Made by a program: the position numbers and the translations under genes. The notes below the pieces were generated by a model, which saw nothing but the letters and a program-made list of their open reading frames with translations, was not told the DNA's origin and searched no databases. Below, piece after piece: positions 1-10,912 of a stretch of 64,000 nt of DNA. This stretch comes from Lithospermum erythrorhizon (Eukaryota > Streptophyta > Magnoliopsida > Boraginales > Boraginaceae): positions 806,001 through 870,000 of the forward strand of contig JADFUC010001683.1 in assembly GCA_019722365.1 (NCBI GenBank). Reading direction: 5' to 3'. The stretch's first letter is position 1; every line of letters starts with the position of its first letter.

Positions 1-1759
1 ACAAATACTTTGAAAGCTGATTTACTTATTAGAACAGCCATGCCTTGATTAGGGCCATTGTCTTCATAGCCACCAGGTAAAGTGAAACCTGCTGCAAAAG
101 TCACCGTTGCTATAAGGGTAGCTACTAATAAATGTTTCTCTGCAGTTTTTTTCATCTCTTCCAGCCTTTTGGTTTTGTTAATAACTTCCTCTTTCGAGTT
201 TGCATTCACACGATCATCGATCATCCATGGGATCTTTTCTACTTGCCCGAACTTATTTTGAAGCTTGTTCATAATGCGGACCTAAAGATCAATTACTAAG
301 TCAAATTATGACATAAATAATTCGCTAGCACCCATCAGATTTTACTATGTATTATTAGGTGCTCAATTGTATTGTAAGATGATGCTTATAGGGATAGAGG
401 TCCGTGATACCTTTTTTGAGGTGAATTGCATTTCCGCCTTCTCTAACATTTCAAGTGGTGAAAAGTTTTCCTTGTTAAATGCATCGAAATACACGTTGGG
501 GTCTTGTAGAAGTGGTTTGATTGTGTTGTAGTCTTTGGGCATGGAGGAGAGGAGAAGGTGTGAGGGAGTATTTCCATCGTTGTCCTTCATATTCAGAAGA
601 TTGATAGCAAAAGATTGTTTCACAATGAATTTTATAGATGCAGTATGTTGACCTTTTGCAGCAAGATGCAAAATGTTTTGGCCTTTGCTAGTAATTACAT
701 CCCAACAATCTTGACAATGTGCTAAAATCTCTTTAATCACCTTTTTGTGTCCTTTGCTAGCTGCTATATGAAGCGGTGTCATGCGATCATGCTTGTCTTC
801 TGCAGCTGTTATGTATGCCATGGATTGATCACCTCGTAACAAGTCATCAACCGCTTTATCATTGTCGAAATATGCAGCAAAATGGAGAGCAGTGAATCCT
901 TGTTCGTCCTGTTTTTTAACATCGATTCGAGTTTTACTGCGTATCTCACTAATCCATTCTGAATAGAGAGGAAAAAATGATTCAAAATGTTAGTTACTTC
1001 AATGTTAATATATCTGAATCACTGTTCATGTCGATTGTGATAATAAATTAATCATATTTAAATAATTAACTTACGTGATGTCTGTTTCCGTCTTGCTGCA
1101 GCATGTAAAACCGTCTCGCCATGAGGCCCTTCAATACCAGGTGACTTGCAAAATCGCAAAATGGCTTCCAAAGTAGGACCATATAAGCTAGTTTGATAAG
1201 AGTGTTTAAAATAGGAGTAAAATCCTCGGATGAAAAAGTCTTCCTCTCTTATACGTTTCTCTAAGGCTATGTACAATGGTGTTTTACCCATGTTGTTGGG
1301 CAAATGTTGATAATTAGGATCCGCCTTCACCAACAATTTCACAATCTCCTCATCCTTATTGTTCACTGCCTCGTGCAGAGGCGTGTCTCCATATTTATTC
1401 GCGATTCTAGCCATTCGCGAAGTAAGTGACACGCCTCCATTGCCATCTTCAAGGTCAGGTGAAAGAGCCTGCGCAATGGTGAGCAGCTCTTGCACAATAC
1501 GTTTACGACGATTCCTCGAAGCAATGTAGAGGGCGGTTTCGCACTCTACATTCTGCTTAATCAGCAAGGATTCCTGCAAACGGGAATCCTGACCCGAGAG
1601 GACCTCTCGGATCGCGTCCTCCGAATCACTAAATTGGGCTATGACGTGAAGCACGGTATGTTTTGCTGGAAGTGACACTCGATTTAATAACTGCTCCTTG
1701 TCTCTCATGAGGACCTTCATGTTACCATTGGTTGATTCTGTATACGAATAAGGATCCAT
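1..1759 (-). CDS. ACD6-like ankyrin-repeat/PGG membrane protein (partial, C-terminus off window)
   Basis: Three exons on the minus strand: 1759-1075, 958-411 and 281 to the window edge. Phases close: exon 1 ends after one codon base, exon 2 ends in phase 0. The start is the ATG at 1759 (MDPYSY). About 500 residues are visible. Ankyrin units carry TPLH-type cores: TVLHVIAQ, TALYIAS, DTPLHEAV, KTPLYIAL, ETVLHAAA, FTALHFAA, MTPLHIAA and NILHLAAK. Exon 3 begins the PGG domain (LLVATLIATVTFAAGFTLPG, then GGYEDN), which in this family precedes the membrane-spanning C-terminus, cut here by the window. Relatives such as Arabidopsis ACD6 and ITN1 act at membranes in defence, cell death or stress signalling; which role applies here is unknown. 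A broken relative lies about 3 kb away on the same strand, the tandem pattern usual for this family. Confidence 0.88.
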
Positions 1760-2700
1760 ATTATTAAATTGGTCGAGTAGATGCTTGGAATTGTTATTTA
1801 ATTATCTCCTATTTATACCCACAGTTTTAATATACTCTATCATCGAATTCCAGTTTTCCACAAAGAAAGCCAATTCTATCCTACAAGACATATATACTAT
1901 TATACGTACGCCTTGTCTCAGGTAAATTATTTTATTATTTTATAATAAAATTATAATGAATTTTTTTTTTAAACCCCAAGTTAAATAAGCATTTAAAGTT
2001 TACTACGAAGAAAATAAAGATAGATATAAACAATTTTTATTTTCTTTGTGATAATTATAGAGTATTACGTATATAATATTTGTAATAGTAGTTTGGCTAA
2101 TTTATCACAAGCAGCGGTTACACCATGAAGTAAGCTTAATATGAAAATTAAAATAAAAAAATTTATCGAGGGTAAAATGAAATACATTAATTTGGCTTCA
2201 TTTTGTAACTAATCCACCCTGAAGAACATTATATATAAGATAAATTCTATTTTTTCGTAATTCACTTACTCTAAATCCTACCTTCATGGTTAAGTTATCA
2301 AAATTGTCTCCTATTTATACTACAGCTCCGTGCATGCGACGGCAAAAAAAGAAAAATAAAAAGACTAGCAAATTAGTTTTTAATTTTAATGTCCTGTCAA
2401 CAGTCATTTTAACTTTTGTATCTGTTACATTTTTTGGTCATCGTAAAAGATTTTCCAGTTTATTTTTGTAATAATGGTCAAAACAAACAAATTTTGAGAT
2501 TTAATTGACATACAAAAGTTTGGTTTGAATAAAAATTGTCATGTTAATAATAAAATAAGTTCAAAATACTATATTTTAATATATTTTTTACAAAAAAACA
2601 TAATATATAATAAATTCAAAATTATTTAAGTTCAAAGTTTAAAAAATCAACTTAATCATTTGTTAAATCTTTGGGGATGGAGGAAATAGAATAAAGATTT

Positions 2701-2847
2701 GTACCTTTCTTAATAATTTTCCATATTCAGACAATTCTTTATGCACGAATAAAGCATTCAATTATGGCCCCTCATTTGGTACCTTTCTTGATTTTTTTAG
2801 GTATTCCGACGATTCTGTATGTATGAACAGCATTCAGTTATGCTCCC
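2701..2847. repeat. tandem direct duplication of about 75 bp
   Basis: Two imperfect copies begin with GTACCTTTCTT (2701) and GGTACCTTTCTTG (about 2778). Both continue through TATTC-GAC-ATTCT, a TAT(G)-ACGAATAAAGCATTCA/TATGAACAGCATTCA stretch and TTATGGCCCC/TTATGCTCCC. A weaker third piece (GGTATTCAGACAATTCT) lies near 3134, on the far side of the MITE-like insert. Confidence 0.6.
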
Positions 2848-2862
2848 AATTATTATTTCCTA

Positions 2863-3107
2863 CTCCATCCCACAGCATTTCAGATAATTTTTTATACTGT
2901 AATTTTAAAGTTTTTGATTTAAATATATTTTGCTTTTATTTGTATTTATATTTTATAAAAAAATATATCAATAAAAAGAATTTAAATATATTTTTCTATC
3001 GATATAGCTTATCATCAATTATTATACAATACAAATAAAATATTTATAATAAAAGTTTAAAAAATACAACAAAATCAAAAATTGGAGCAATTTTTATGAG
3101 ACGGAGA
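2863..3107. mobile_element. decayed Stowaway-like MITE (tentative)
   Basis: Starts TA-CTCCATCCCA and ends TGAGACGGAGA-TA, whose reverse complement is TCTCCGTCTCA. Ends of this kind next to TA resemble diverged Stowaway (Tc1/mariner) terminal repeats. The interior is AT-rich and non-coding. The match is imperfect, so the call is tentative. Confidence 0.35.
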
Positions 3108-4171
3108 TATTACTACATTTTGTGAAACTTCTCGGGTATTCAGACAATTCTCAATAGATAGACTCTTATTTTGGGAGCCACCATTACAAAGAATGTTTTT
3201 ATTCTCCTAATATTACTTACAAAGATAAACTAACATATGTATTTAAGTTTTCATCGATAATAGTCATGGAAGATTATTGCATTAATTGAAAGCATAATAT
3301 TCTTGAATAGTTGTTAAAAGAATAATTTGGTCAACCTTAATAATAGCGAGGAGAGAATATTTAATACGCCCCTCAGAAAGAATTATTCAATTATTTGATT
3401 TAACTATTATGTAGTTTGTGGTTATCGTAAGTGACGACAACGGCATCGTGATTTAAAACGAATCATATAAAAAGTTAGCTTCTAAAGCTTATGTATCAAA
3501 CGTAATAAAAATCCTATGTACCATGATGGAAGATTGATTGTTTACTTCCTTTTGCGCTTAGTATTTATTAAAGTTTAAATTTTCTACGCCTCAACTTCGA
3601 TTTAACTCTGGCTAATTTTGCTCCACTGAATCTCTTTAAATCACCGGTCATTCCCACATGAATCTGAATCGTCATTTTAGGAATCTATTCATTTTGCGTT
3701 AAAATTGATGTCAATCCACTTTTGACGGCGGCAAAATCGAATTATTAAACTACATTAGTCAATTTAACATTCGCATGCTGTCATTTTTATCCTTCATTAA
3801 ATATATGATTTAAGGAGGCAATATGACCGATCAGAAGTAATGGTTGTTAAATCTAACCTATTATAGTCAGGTCTGGGGGTAATACTAACGAAATTATTAA
3901 TTTAGGGCACATGAAGCCACAGAAGAAATTGCAAAACCTAATCGCAGCTTAGCTTTTGTTAAATCGGAATTCATTAATAAAAAGCTCGTATAAGAAATTA
4001 AGCCTTTATTAAATATCCCACATCTAAAAATTGGGAACTCTCACATCTATTATCTTCCTATAATGTATCTTACACCTTCTTAAGAAAAGGACTGAAAAAT
4101 AGAAAAATGATATATTTATATATTAAAAGCATGAGTAAATGTTATTTTCACCACTTAATCAAACAACCAGT

Positions 4172-4232
4172 GACATATTTTCCTATCATCGGATGACATA
4201 TTTACATATCGCCGAATGACATATTGACATAC
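4172..4232. repeat. 23-bp tandem repeat, about 2.5 copies
   Basis: Units at 4172-4194 and 4195-4217 both begin GACATATTT and end CCTATCATCGGAT or CATATCGCCGAAT. A partial third unit, GACATATTGACATA, follows from 4218. Confidence 0.7.
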
Positions 4233-4793
4233 CATAGGAATTCTCTAATCAATGTCATAGACTTAACACCTTTAACAACCTGATATATTACACTCCATAG
4301 TAATATATTATACTCAAAGGTATCACCAATCGTTGAAAATTAACATCGTCAGAATAAAGATATCCACAACTACCTCGACATACTGATCATATATCAAAGT
4401 CATATTTATTTCCCTTCAAAATGGACGCGATGCAATCTTGCCTCCTACTTGTTCCAACTTAGGCATCGGAGACCCTTCCGAGCATACCCCATTGATTTGC
4501 AGTTGTCGCGGCATTTTAGCCTGCCAATACAGTATATGGTAGTTTTCTATAAGTACTCATTGACTGACAAAATACAATCAGAAAGATTTCGATTGTCGGC
4601 GAAATACACCGCCGCTTTTTCGGGCCAACAATAAGAAATCCTAAATAATATATGAGATATGAGTATACATACACACTATCATGTACATATATATTCTACA
4701 TTTCAAAGTTTTTCAAAACTCACCCAATCCTTAATTATCCAAAACAAATGTATGCAACACCCGCCACAATGGCTACAATAATTCCAATGGTAC

Positions 4794-5948
4794 TAAACAA
4801 AGATACATGACACTACAAGTAAAATCCCGAACAAGAAATATTGTTCAACGTTGATGCCCATGTCACGATATACCTTTCTGATGAGATAGAGAAGATAAAG
4901 AATCCCACGATAAAGAATCACACATACAGTAATTGCAATTGCTGGAGATTTTTCCAAAACGACATAACAAATGCAAGCGCCATTGTTATAATAGCGATCA
5001 CAAGGAACATAAGAGCAGCCGTATAACGGTTGGATATCTTCGCTTCGTCGTGCTTGTAGAGTGTAGCAATGAAGTGGAGGAATATAGCAACACAAGATGA
5101 TATTAAAGCGACTATATCCATCGCGATGAATACTTTTAGAAGGTATATAGATATGGATACCAAAATCTATCCAAGGTTTCAAAACATATTAATAGTTTAA
5201 ATTGTTTGATATTAATTTTTGGTATGGTTACACAAAATATATCAGATTTATGCAATAAATACAAAAATATGTTATCAGATTTGTGTAAAAGTACAAAATA
5301 AATTCATCTATAGAAATATACAGATAAAATAATATACATGACCTTATCTTTTTACCATCTTTTACAGCAGTTTTTATGTATGCCATGGATTTGTCAGCTT
5401 CTAACAACAATTTAGCAGCCTTGGAACAGTCAAAATAAGCTGCATAATGGAGAGCGGTAAATCCATGCTCGTCTTGTTTTTTTGAAATGTTTGGAACACA
5501 CCTACATATCTTACCAATCCATTAATACTTAGATTGTAAAATTTCAAAATCCAACTATCAAAATTTTGAATATTTGATGTATGTAAACACATATGAACTT
5601 ACCTGATGTATTATCCCGTCTTGCTGTAGCATGTAAAACTGTCTCTCCATGAGGCCCTTCAATACCAGGTGTTGTACAAATGTCCAAAATGGCTTCCAAA
5701 GTAGGATCATATGAAGAGCCTGAGGAATTGTTGGAAAGTTGAAAATAGGCTGCAATTTTATCTATGAAAGCGAAACTTACACCATCACGACTATGACGTT
5801 TCTCCAATGCTACGTATAGAGGTGTTTTACCCATATTGTTGGCCAAATGTTGATATTGTAATTTGGCCAACATGAGTGTGAAATATATTGTAGTGCCATT
5901 TTTGTTGTTGTTTTTCGTCTCATATTGTAATTTTGGCTGCATCTCCAT
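4794..5948 (-). pseudogene. truncated ACD6-like ankyrin gene copy
   Basis: A second, decayed relative of the neighbouring ankyrin gene. Piece A (about 5870-5603) matches the end of its exon 1 (NNMGKTPLY, PGIEGPHGETVLHA) with a matching GTAAGT donor. Piece B (about 5523-5345) matches the start of its exon 2 (KKQDEHGFTALHYAAYFD) and stays open, but the acceptor AG directly before AATGG is replaced by TATT. Piece C (about 5163-4794) encodes two C-terminal membrane segments, but the frame must change near 4970-4950: AFVMSFW runs out of frame while the next frame gives KSPAIAITVCV. The N-terminal ankyrin repeats, the middle repeats and the PGG motif are missing. Read together, these point to a pseudogene; a strongly diverged working gene is less likely. 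Confidence 0.78.
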
Positions 5949-5963
5949 GAGTGTGAAATATAT
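5853..5963. repeat. short direct duplication at the broken end of the ankyrin pseudogene
   Basis: ATATTGTAATTTGGCC..ATGAGTGTGAAATATAT at 5853-5888 recurs as ATATTGTAATTTTGGCTGC..ATGAGTGTGAAATATAT at 5922-5963. The duplication sits where homology to the intact gene stops, so it may mark the break that removed the upstream part. Confidence 0.7.
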
Positions 5964-6849
5964 TTACCCAACGGTGCAGGGAATTTCTAAGTGTAATGTG
6001 TTTCGTTCTGGTGAGAAAAATACAAGACTTAGACTTTCATAGAGTACATAATCTTATCACTAAGTTAGATATATCGAAAATTGTAATTTGATTTCTCATG
6101 TACTTTATTCTATATCAATGAGTATGTGCTACAAAATAAAATGATCTGCTTTACAATAATCTGCCAGTATATATTTACAGTATTATATGGTTTCATTGTT
6201 AGAATAAGTTACATTTGCTGTGTTTAGTCTATCTCTAATTCTCTGTATATTGGAATCAATCAATGGGATATAGATCAATCTTCTATTATAAAGGTTGAAA
6301 CCTTAATCAATCTTCTATTATAGGTTAGGTATATGACAAGTAAGCGTGTCTGCTTGAATAACTAACCACTGCATTTGTTAATTCAGTTTTTAAAATTATT
6401 TTTTAACTTGCTCAAGTACTATAAAAATGAACCCAAATATTTCCACAATTATACTTGAAATCGCTTAGGAAGTTCCTCTGTAGTCATCTGAAGACTAATC
6501 CTTAACAAATCAAGCACCACTGGTAACATTAAGAATAAGTCTGACCATTAACTCAAATAAAGTAATCCCACATCGTCTTATTTCAAGAAAATGTCTAGCT
6601 AAATGAGAATTAATAAGCAAGGTTTTCGATCCTTAAACTCATGCAGCCACGCAGTGAGCACAAAGCGAACTATTCTTTCGCCTTTTACTAAAGAATACCG
6701 TGTGCTCGTTGCATCAATTGGCATACACCAATTTTTGGAGGGGCCTCTCATTTTGAGATGGCTCCCTACAAATATTAGTTTTAATTTTTAACAAGTTTGC
6801 TTTATAAATAAGTATACACCATATTGCTGCGAATATTACTCTTTGATGG
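5949..6849. other. intergenic, nothing recognised
   Basis: About 0.9 kb of AT-rich sequence. The one open frame (6603-6791, plus) has no recognisable motif. A short phrase (AATCAATCTTCTATTATA) occurs twice near 6273 and 6309. Confidence 0.6.
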
Positions 6850-7029
6850 ATAGCAATATGTGAAATCTTTTTCCTTCTTCATAATTGCTGCGAAATGCAG
6901 TACGTAAATGGCGTCACTCGCCAAAGTTTGGAGATAAGGGAAGACATCTATCTCACATGATTTTGCCGTTTGGACAAGCTTCTCCCATTTGGCCAACATG
7001 TCTTGACAACTTAGATGAAATGCTGGCAG
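6850..7029 (-). pseudogene. cytochrome P450 CYP72-type fragment
   Basis: On the minus strand the frame from about 7029 to 6850 reads LPAFHLSCQDMLAKWEKLVQ and then SCEIDVFPYLQTLASDAI. This resembles the segment after helix C in CYP72A-family P450s, which has a W-E-K motif, E-I-D-V-(W/F)-P and Q-L-T-D-I-I before the conserved R-T-A-F-G. The expected R-T-A-F-G is degraded (VLHFAAI). No haem-binding or ERR exon is present nearby, and neither flank of the same open frame continues the family. I infer a fossil exon. The family call rests on memory of the motif. Confidence 0.6.
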
Positions 7030-7898
7030 CATGTTATATGAAGAGAATGAAAGATTAATCATCAAGAACAACACAAATGCGAAATTCATGAAAAGACAAT
7101 CTGATGAACAGGGACGAATCACAATTTTTTCAATTTCAATTATCAACTACTATGGAAAATCATTATACTTCCATTATATGTAATGGCGGAGCTTAAGAAG
7201 GACTACGTCGTGAAAAATGTAACATGGTCATAAAATAAGGACATCAGTTTCATCAATAAAAAGACAGTACAAGTAATTCATCCACAGAGACAAATTCAAG
7301 CAGTACAATTAGTACTTAACTTCCTCTAAGTTCCATTATCACTATTTCGAAACAAGCCTTAACCATGTTATGTACTTCTTTCACTGATATTTAAGCAACT
7401 TAGGCATTAAGGTAAGAGAAAATACAAATACACCATGTGAAAGCCATTATGTTGGAAGAAATTGCAGAGAATGTGAAAGCATGACATGCCATATGGAAAC
7501 AGAAATGCACAAGAAAACAATTCAGCAAGATGTATGTAGACACATATTGAAGAAATCCACGCTCTAATGTACAAAGCTTAGTTTCTTACAGAAAACAACA
7601 TCTATAGCTGGAAATGTGAAATATAGCTTGTGACTAAGATCAGCAATGTTGAAACACAGAATTACTAAATAAATTTCCTGATTAAAATGGAAATATAAAA
7701 TTTTACAAGATAAAACCAGTGAGATTCAAAATTATTCTAGGAACCCTTTATGGGTAACAGTAAATTTTGACTGCTGAACATACAACTAATTACACAATCA
7801 TTACAAAGAACATCACAGCACGACGATTAAGTTCGAGACACATTAGATAACAAGTAACAGAAAATCTTCACTTTATAATTATTCCCCTGAGCTTTCTG
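7030..7898. other. intergenic; probable 3' region of the next minus-strand gene
   Basis: AT-rich, no plausible coding sequence. The part next to 7899 lies downstream of the stop codon of the minus-strand gene and should include its 3' UTR. Confidence 0.55.
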
Positions 7899-9613
7899 TC
7901 AACTAGTAATATCAGAAGATGGGGAATTACTAGCAGAAGAATCACTCTCTATCAGCATTGCTTCTCCACGAGGTGTCCTCGGTGCCTGCTGCGAAGTTTT
8001 ATACCGTGAAAACAAGCAGACAAGAGAGACGTTTCTGCTCTTTGGCTCCATTTCAAATTTAACATTTGAAGTTACAGAAGAATCAGGAGAGCAATTAGCT
8101 TCTGTTGTCAATGTCTCCTCCGTCAAGCAGCCAGTTGCTAAGCTACCACTTATATCACTTGGAGGATCTTCCTGGAGCATTCTCAGAGGCCGCTGAGACC
8201 CCTCTTGAAGTTTCTTGAGTGTAGCTTCTACATCATGAAAAGAAGTATTTATAAAACAATCGACTAATGATTACACAATATCATACCAACTGCTGTGTTC
8301 AATTGGCTGACTACGAAACATCCACAGTTTTAATTCGGAATAGTATTTAACTATTTATGAATGCCAGTAAACAGAAATCCACCTCAAACATTACATCAAC
8401 ATGCCCCAATGTTTCTAAGATAACCCCGCCGCCTGCCGGGGTTAACTAATAAAACTGCTCGTTTTTTATCAGAACTAATTATAGTGTATAACTCCAATCC
8501 TTAAACCTACAAAGACATTGTCACGACATACAAGTAACTACTTATTTCTAATGTGATTACAGGCCTAATCTAATCACTACATCTAAGCAAACAATGATAA
8601 CGACAAACTTAAATTGCAAAAAATAAATAACAGACGATTTTATACAGGTTTCCCTCAATATGAAAGATATGTCATGTTGCTGCTGCAGAAATCCACTAAA
8701 AAACTAAATCCGAAAGATCGTTACAATCACCTATCAAGACTAAACACTCAATTGAATAATACTTTATAACACAGAATTCTCAATCACAAGCTCACAATAT
8801 TATTGATAATGATTCAATAATATTCTCTCAAGAAATTGTTTAGTATGATATTTTATGATAGAAAACATATAAAAAAAACTCTAGATATATATAGAAAAAC
8901 TTCTAAACTAACTTGGGTCAAATTAGTTAACAAATAGAACCCAATCCGGCTACAATAGCTTCAACCACAGCCATCGAGATCCCATGGAGACCCCCTGATC
9001 TCGATGAGCCCCTCGATAAGCTCTTGAATAGCTCCATATTCTATGGTCTCATCTCAGATCGAGACCCAATGGTCTCGATGACTGCAGTTCCACAGGTTGG
9101 AACAATGTCTTCAACCTCAGTCGATTATAAATTAGACTCAACGACTTACAAACATGGAACCTAAATGCTTACTGTTATTAATACTAAATTCATTTGAAAT
9201 CGATTGTCCAATTTGAAATTAACAAACTTAATAGCCTTAATCAATACACATAACTACAATTTGAATCAAAACGATCATCTTAATATCAAAAAACGTTGAA
9301 TTACTATCTTTCAACATATTTTCAGCACAAAGCATTCGAGCTAAAAAATTCAACAATGAAAATTCAAAACTAGAAATAAATTTGACGAGTTTATACCAAT
9401 CCGGAAATCCCGAAGTAAAATTGCAAATGTAATCACGAAGTATATGAAATCCTAAAAATTGAAATAAAAGAAATGAAATTAAAATAAATAAATAGATGTT
9501 AAATAACCGTAAATGGAGAGTGAATCGTGTTTGGTGATTTTAGATGGAAATCGTTGTTCGATTTCGAGTTGTTGTAATGAGCTCATCGATTGTCTTCTTA
9601 CACTTCCCAACAT
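7899..9613 (-). CDS. small plant protein of unknown function (144 residues, two exons)
   Basis: Exon 1 is 9613-9508 and exon 2 is 8227-7899; joining them gives 435 nt in phase, with GAA made across the junction. The donor is G|GTTATT and the acceptor GATGTAG. The start is the first in-frame ATG (MLGSVRRQSM); the frame upstream holds a stop and no ATG. The joined segment KHDSLSIYEATLKKLQEGSQ looks like a conserved core, followed by RPLR and DPPSDISGS. The C-terminal half is rich in Ser, Thr and acidic residues and includes APRTPRGEAM. No signal peptide or membrane segment is visible. I do not recognise the family well enough to name it. The 1.28 kb intron holds GC-rich hairpins that are listed separately. 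Confidence 0.75.
8421..8444. repeat. perfect GC-rich hairpin in an intron
   Basis: TAACCCCG (8421-8428) and CGGGGTTA (8437-8444) are exact reverse complements around an 8-nt loop, CCGCCTGC. It stands out in an intron that is otherwise strongly AT-rich. Confidence 0.85.
8972..9079. repeat. cluster of inverted repeats built on ATCGAGAC/GTCTCGAT
   Basis: CATCGAGAT (8972-8980) pairs exactly with ATCTCGATG (8998-9006). ATCGAGAC (9058-9065) pairs exactly with GTCTCGAT (9072-9079) around a 6-nt loop. Related words (CCTCGATAAG, ATGGTCTCATCTC) lie between. The cluster is inside the intron of the small minus-strand gene. Confidence 0.8.
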
Positions 9614-10912
9614 TTCGATTTCATGACGAATTGGAGAGAGTGGCGGACTTTCATATAGTATTGCCTTCCAATTCGTATTCACGCGCCAAATCTACTCCAA
9701 AGGCGGGAAAATGCAAACTATGCTTATTTCACTTTCTAGTGGATGGAGATAGAAATATTTTATTAAATTTAAAAATTAATTACTATATAAATTAGGAGTT
9801 GAGTTTGCATGTTTTTTTTTATTTGTAGTACTAATTTGGTGAACATATATTTTTCTTTTTTAGTTTTGGGAGATTTTATTCTTTAATTCTCGGTGATACT
9901 CCTTCGCTTATCAGACTTTCCAATCACGTCAGAAGAGTATTTTTATTTGACATAGTCTCTTTCATGTGTCACAATGATAACTCAACGTCTACAATGATAT
10001 TTATCATAATAATTAATATATTTATTAAAGACAAATCCTATTTATATCACATACAAGATACTACGTATATACATCAAAACGAATAGGATAATAACGAAAA
10101 TGAAATTATATCGAAGTTCGAGTATCACATTTATAATGAACATAAACTTAATTTATATACAACTAATATATTTCATTACTTTCGACATGTTCAATCTAGT
10201 GTTAATATGTTCAATTGATACTATTCATTCTCGAACCTCTTTTTAATGGCAAGGTACTTCAAATAAATATGTTGATCTCTGTTGTACCGGTATATCATTG
10301 GTAACTTTATTTTTTTATTTTTATAAAATCCACCCACCGCCCCTACAACGGTAGACCTAACTCGTAACCTCTATATCATCGGGTAACGCCATGATCGAAA
10401 ATTCGATCATTAGTTGTTGACATGAGCGACTGAAGTTATTTCATGTAATGTAATTTAACATACCGAATAACAACTTCGCACGCAAGCATACGGTGAAAAC
10501 CTACACCGTGGCTTTAAGGTCCTTGTACGCTAATACAATCGTAGCTTCTTCAACACTTCCACTAATGTTATCATTCCACAAACTTTGTATTTCCAATTTC
10601 AACAATTCTTTTATATGGTTAGTATAATAAAATTAATACCTTCGTGATTTATCCGATCACAATCCACTTGTGGAATTATTCAATTTTTCTTCTATTTTTT
10701 ATTATTAAATTGGTACATAAATCGAATTGAGTCTGAACCCACGCCGATAAATTTTAGCTTGACTTGGTCACTCAAGCCAAGATGAGCCATCCACTCGATA
10801 ATTTTATCAAAAGCGAGCTCCAAATTCAAAACTTGATAAAGTTATAGATAGATAAACTCCATAATTATTCCAACATTATCATTGCAATCACAATTAAGAT
10901 TTTCCAAACATC
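9614..10912. other. intergenic between divergent genes
   Basis: About 1.3 kb separating the start of the minus-strand small gene from the start of MIA40 on the plus strand, so it holds both promoters. It is AT-rich. I see no repeat or open frame that I can support. Confidence 0.6.

Larger units (their letters stand above)
1760..4793. other. intergenic, AT-rich, with small repeats
   Basis: About 3 kb between the intact ankyrin gene and its decayed copy. No open frame here looks like a protein. It holds a short direct duplication near 2.7-2.85 kb, a likely decayed MITE at 2.86-3.11 kb and a 23-bp tandem repeat at 4.17 kb. The promoter of the ACD6-like gene must lie at its left end. Confidence 0.7.

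Noticed and set aside
4449..4634. 61-residue open frame, plus strand
   Set aside because: No family resemblance; lies just before the pseudogene in non-coding DNA.
9544..9795. 83-residue frame on the plus strand
   Set aside because: Antisense shadow of exon 1 of the small minus-strand gene.
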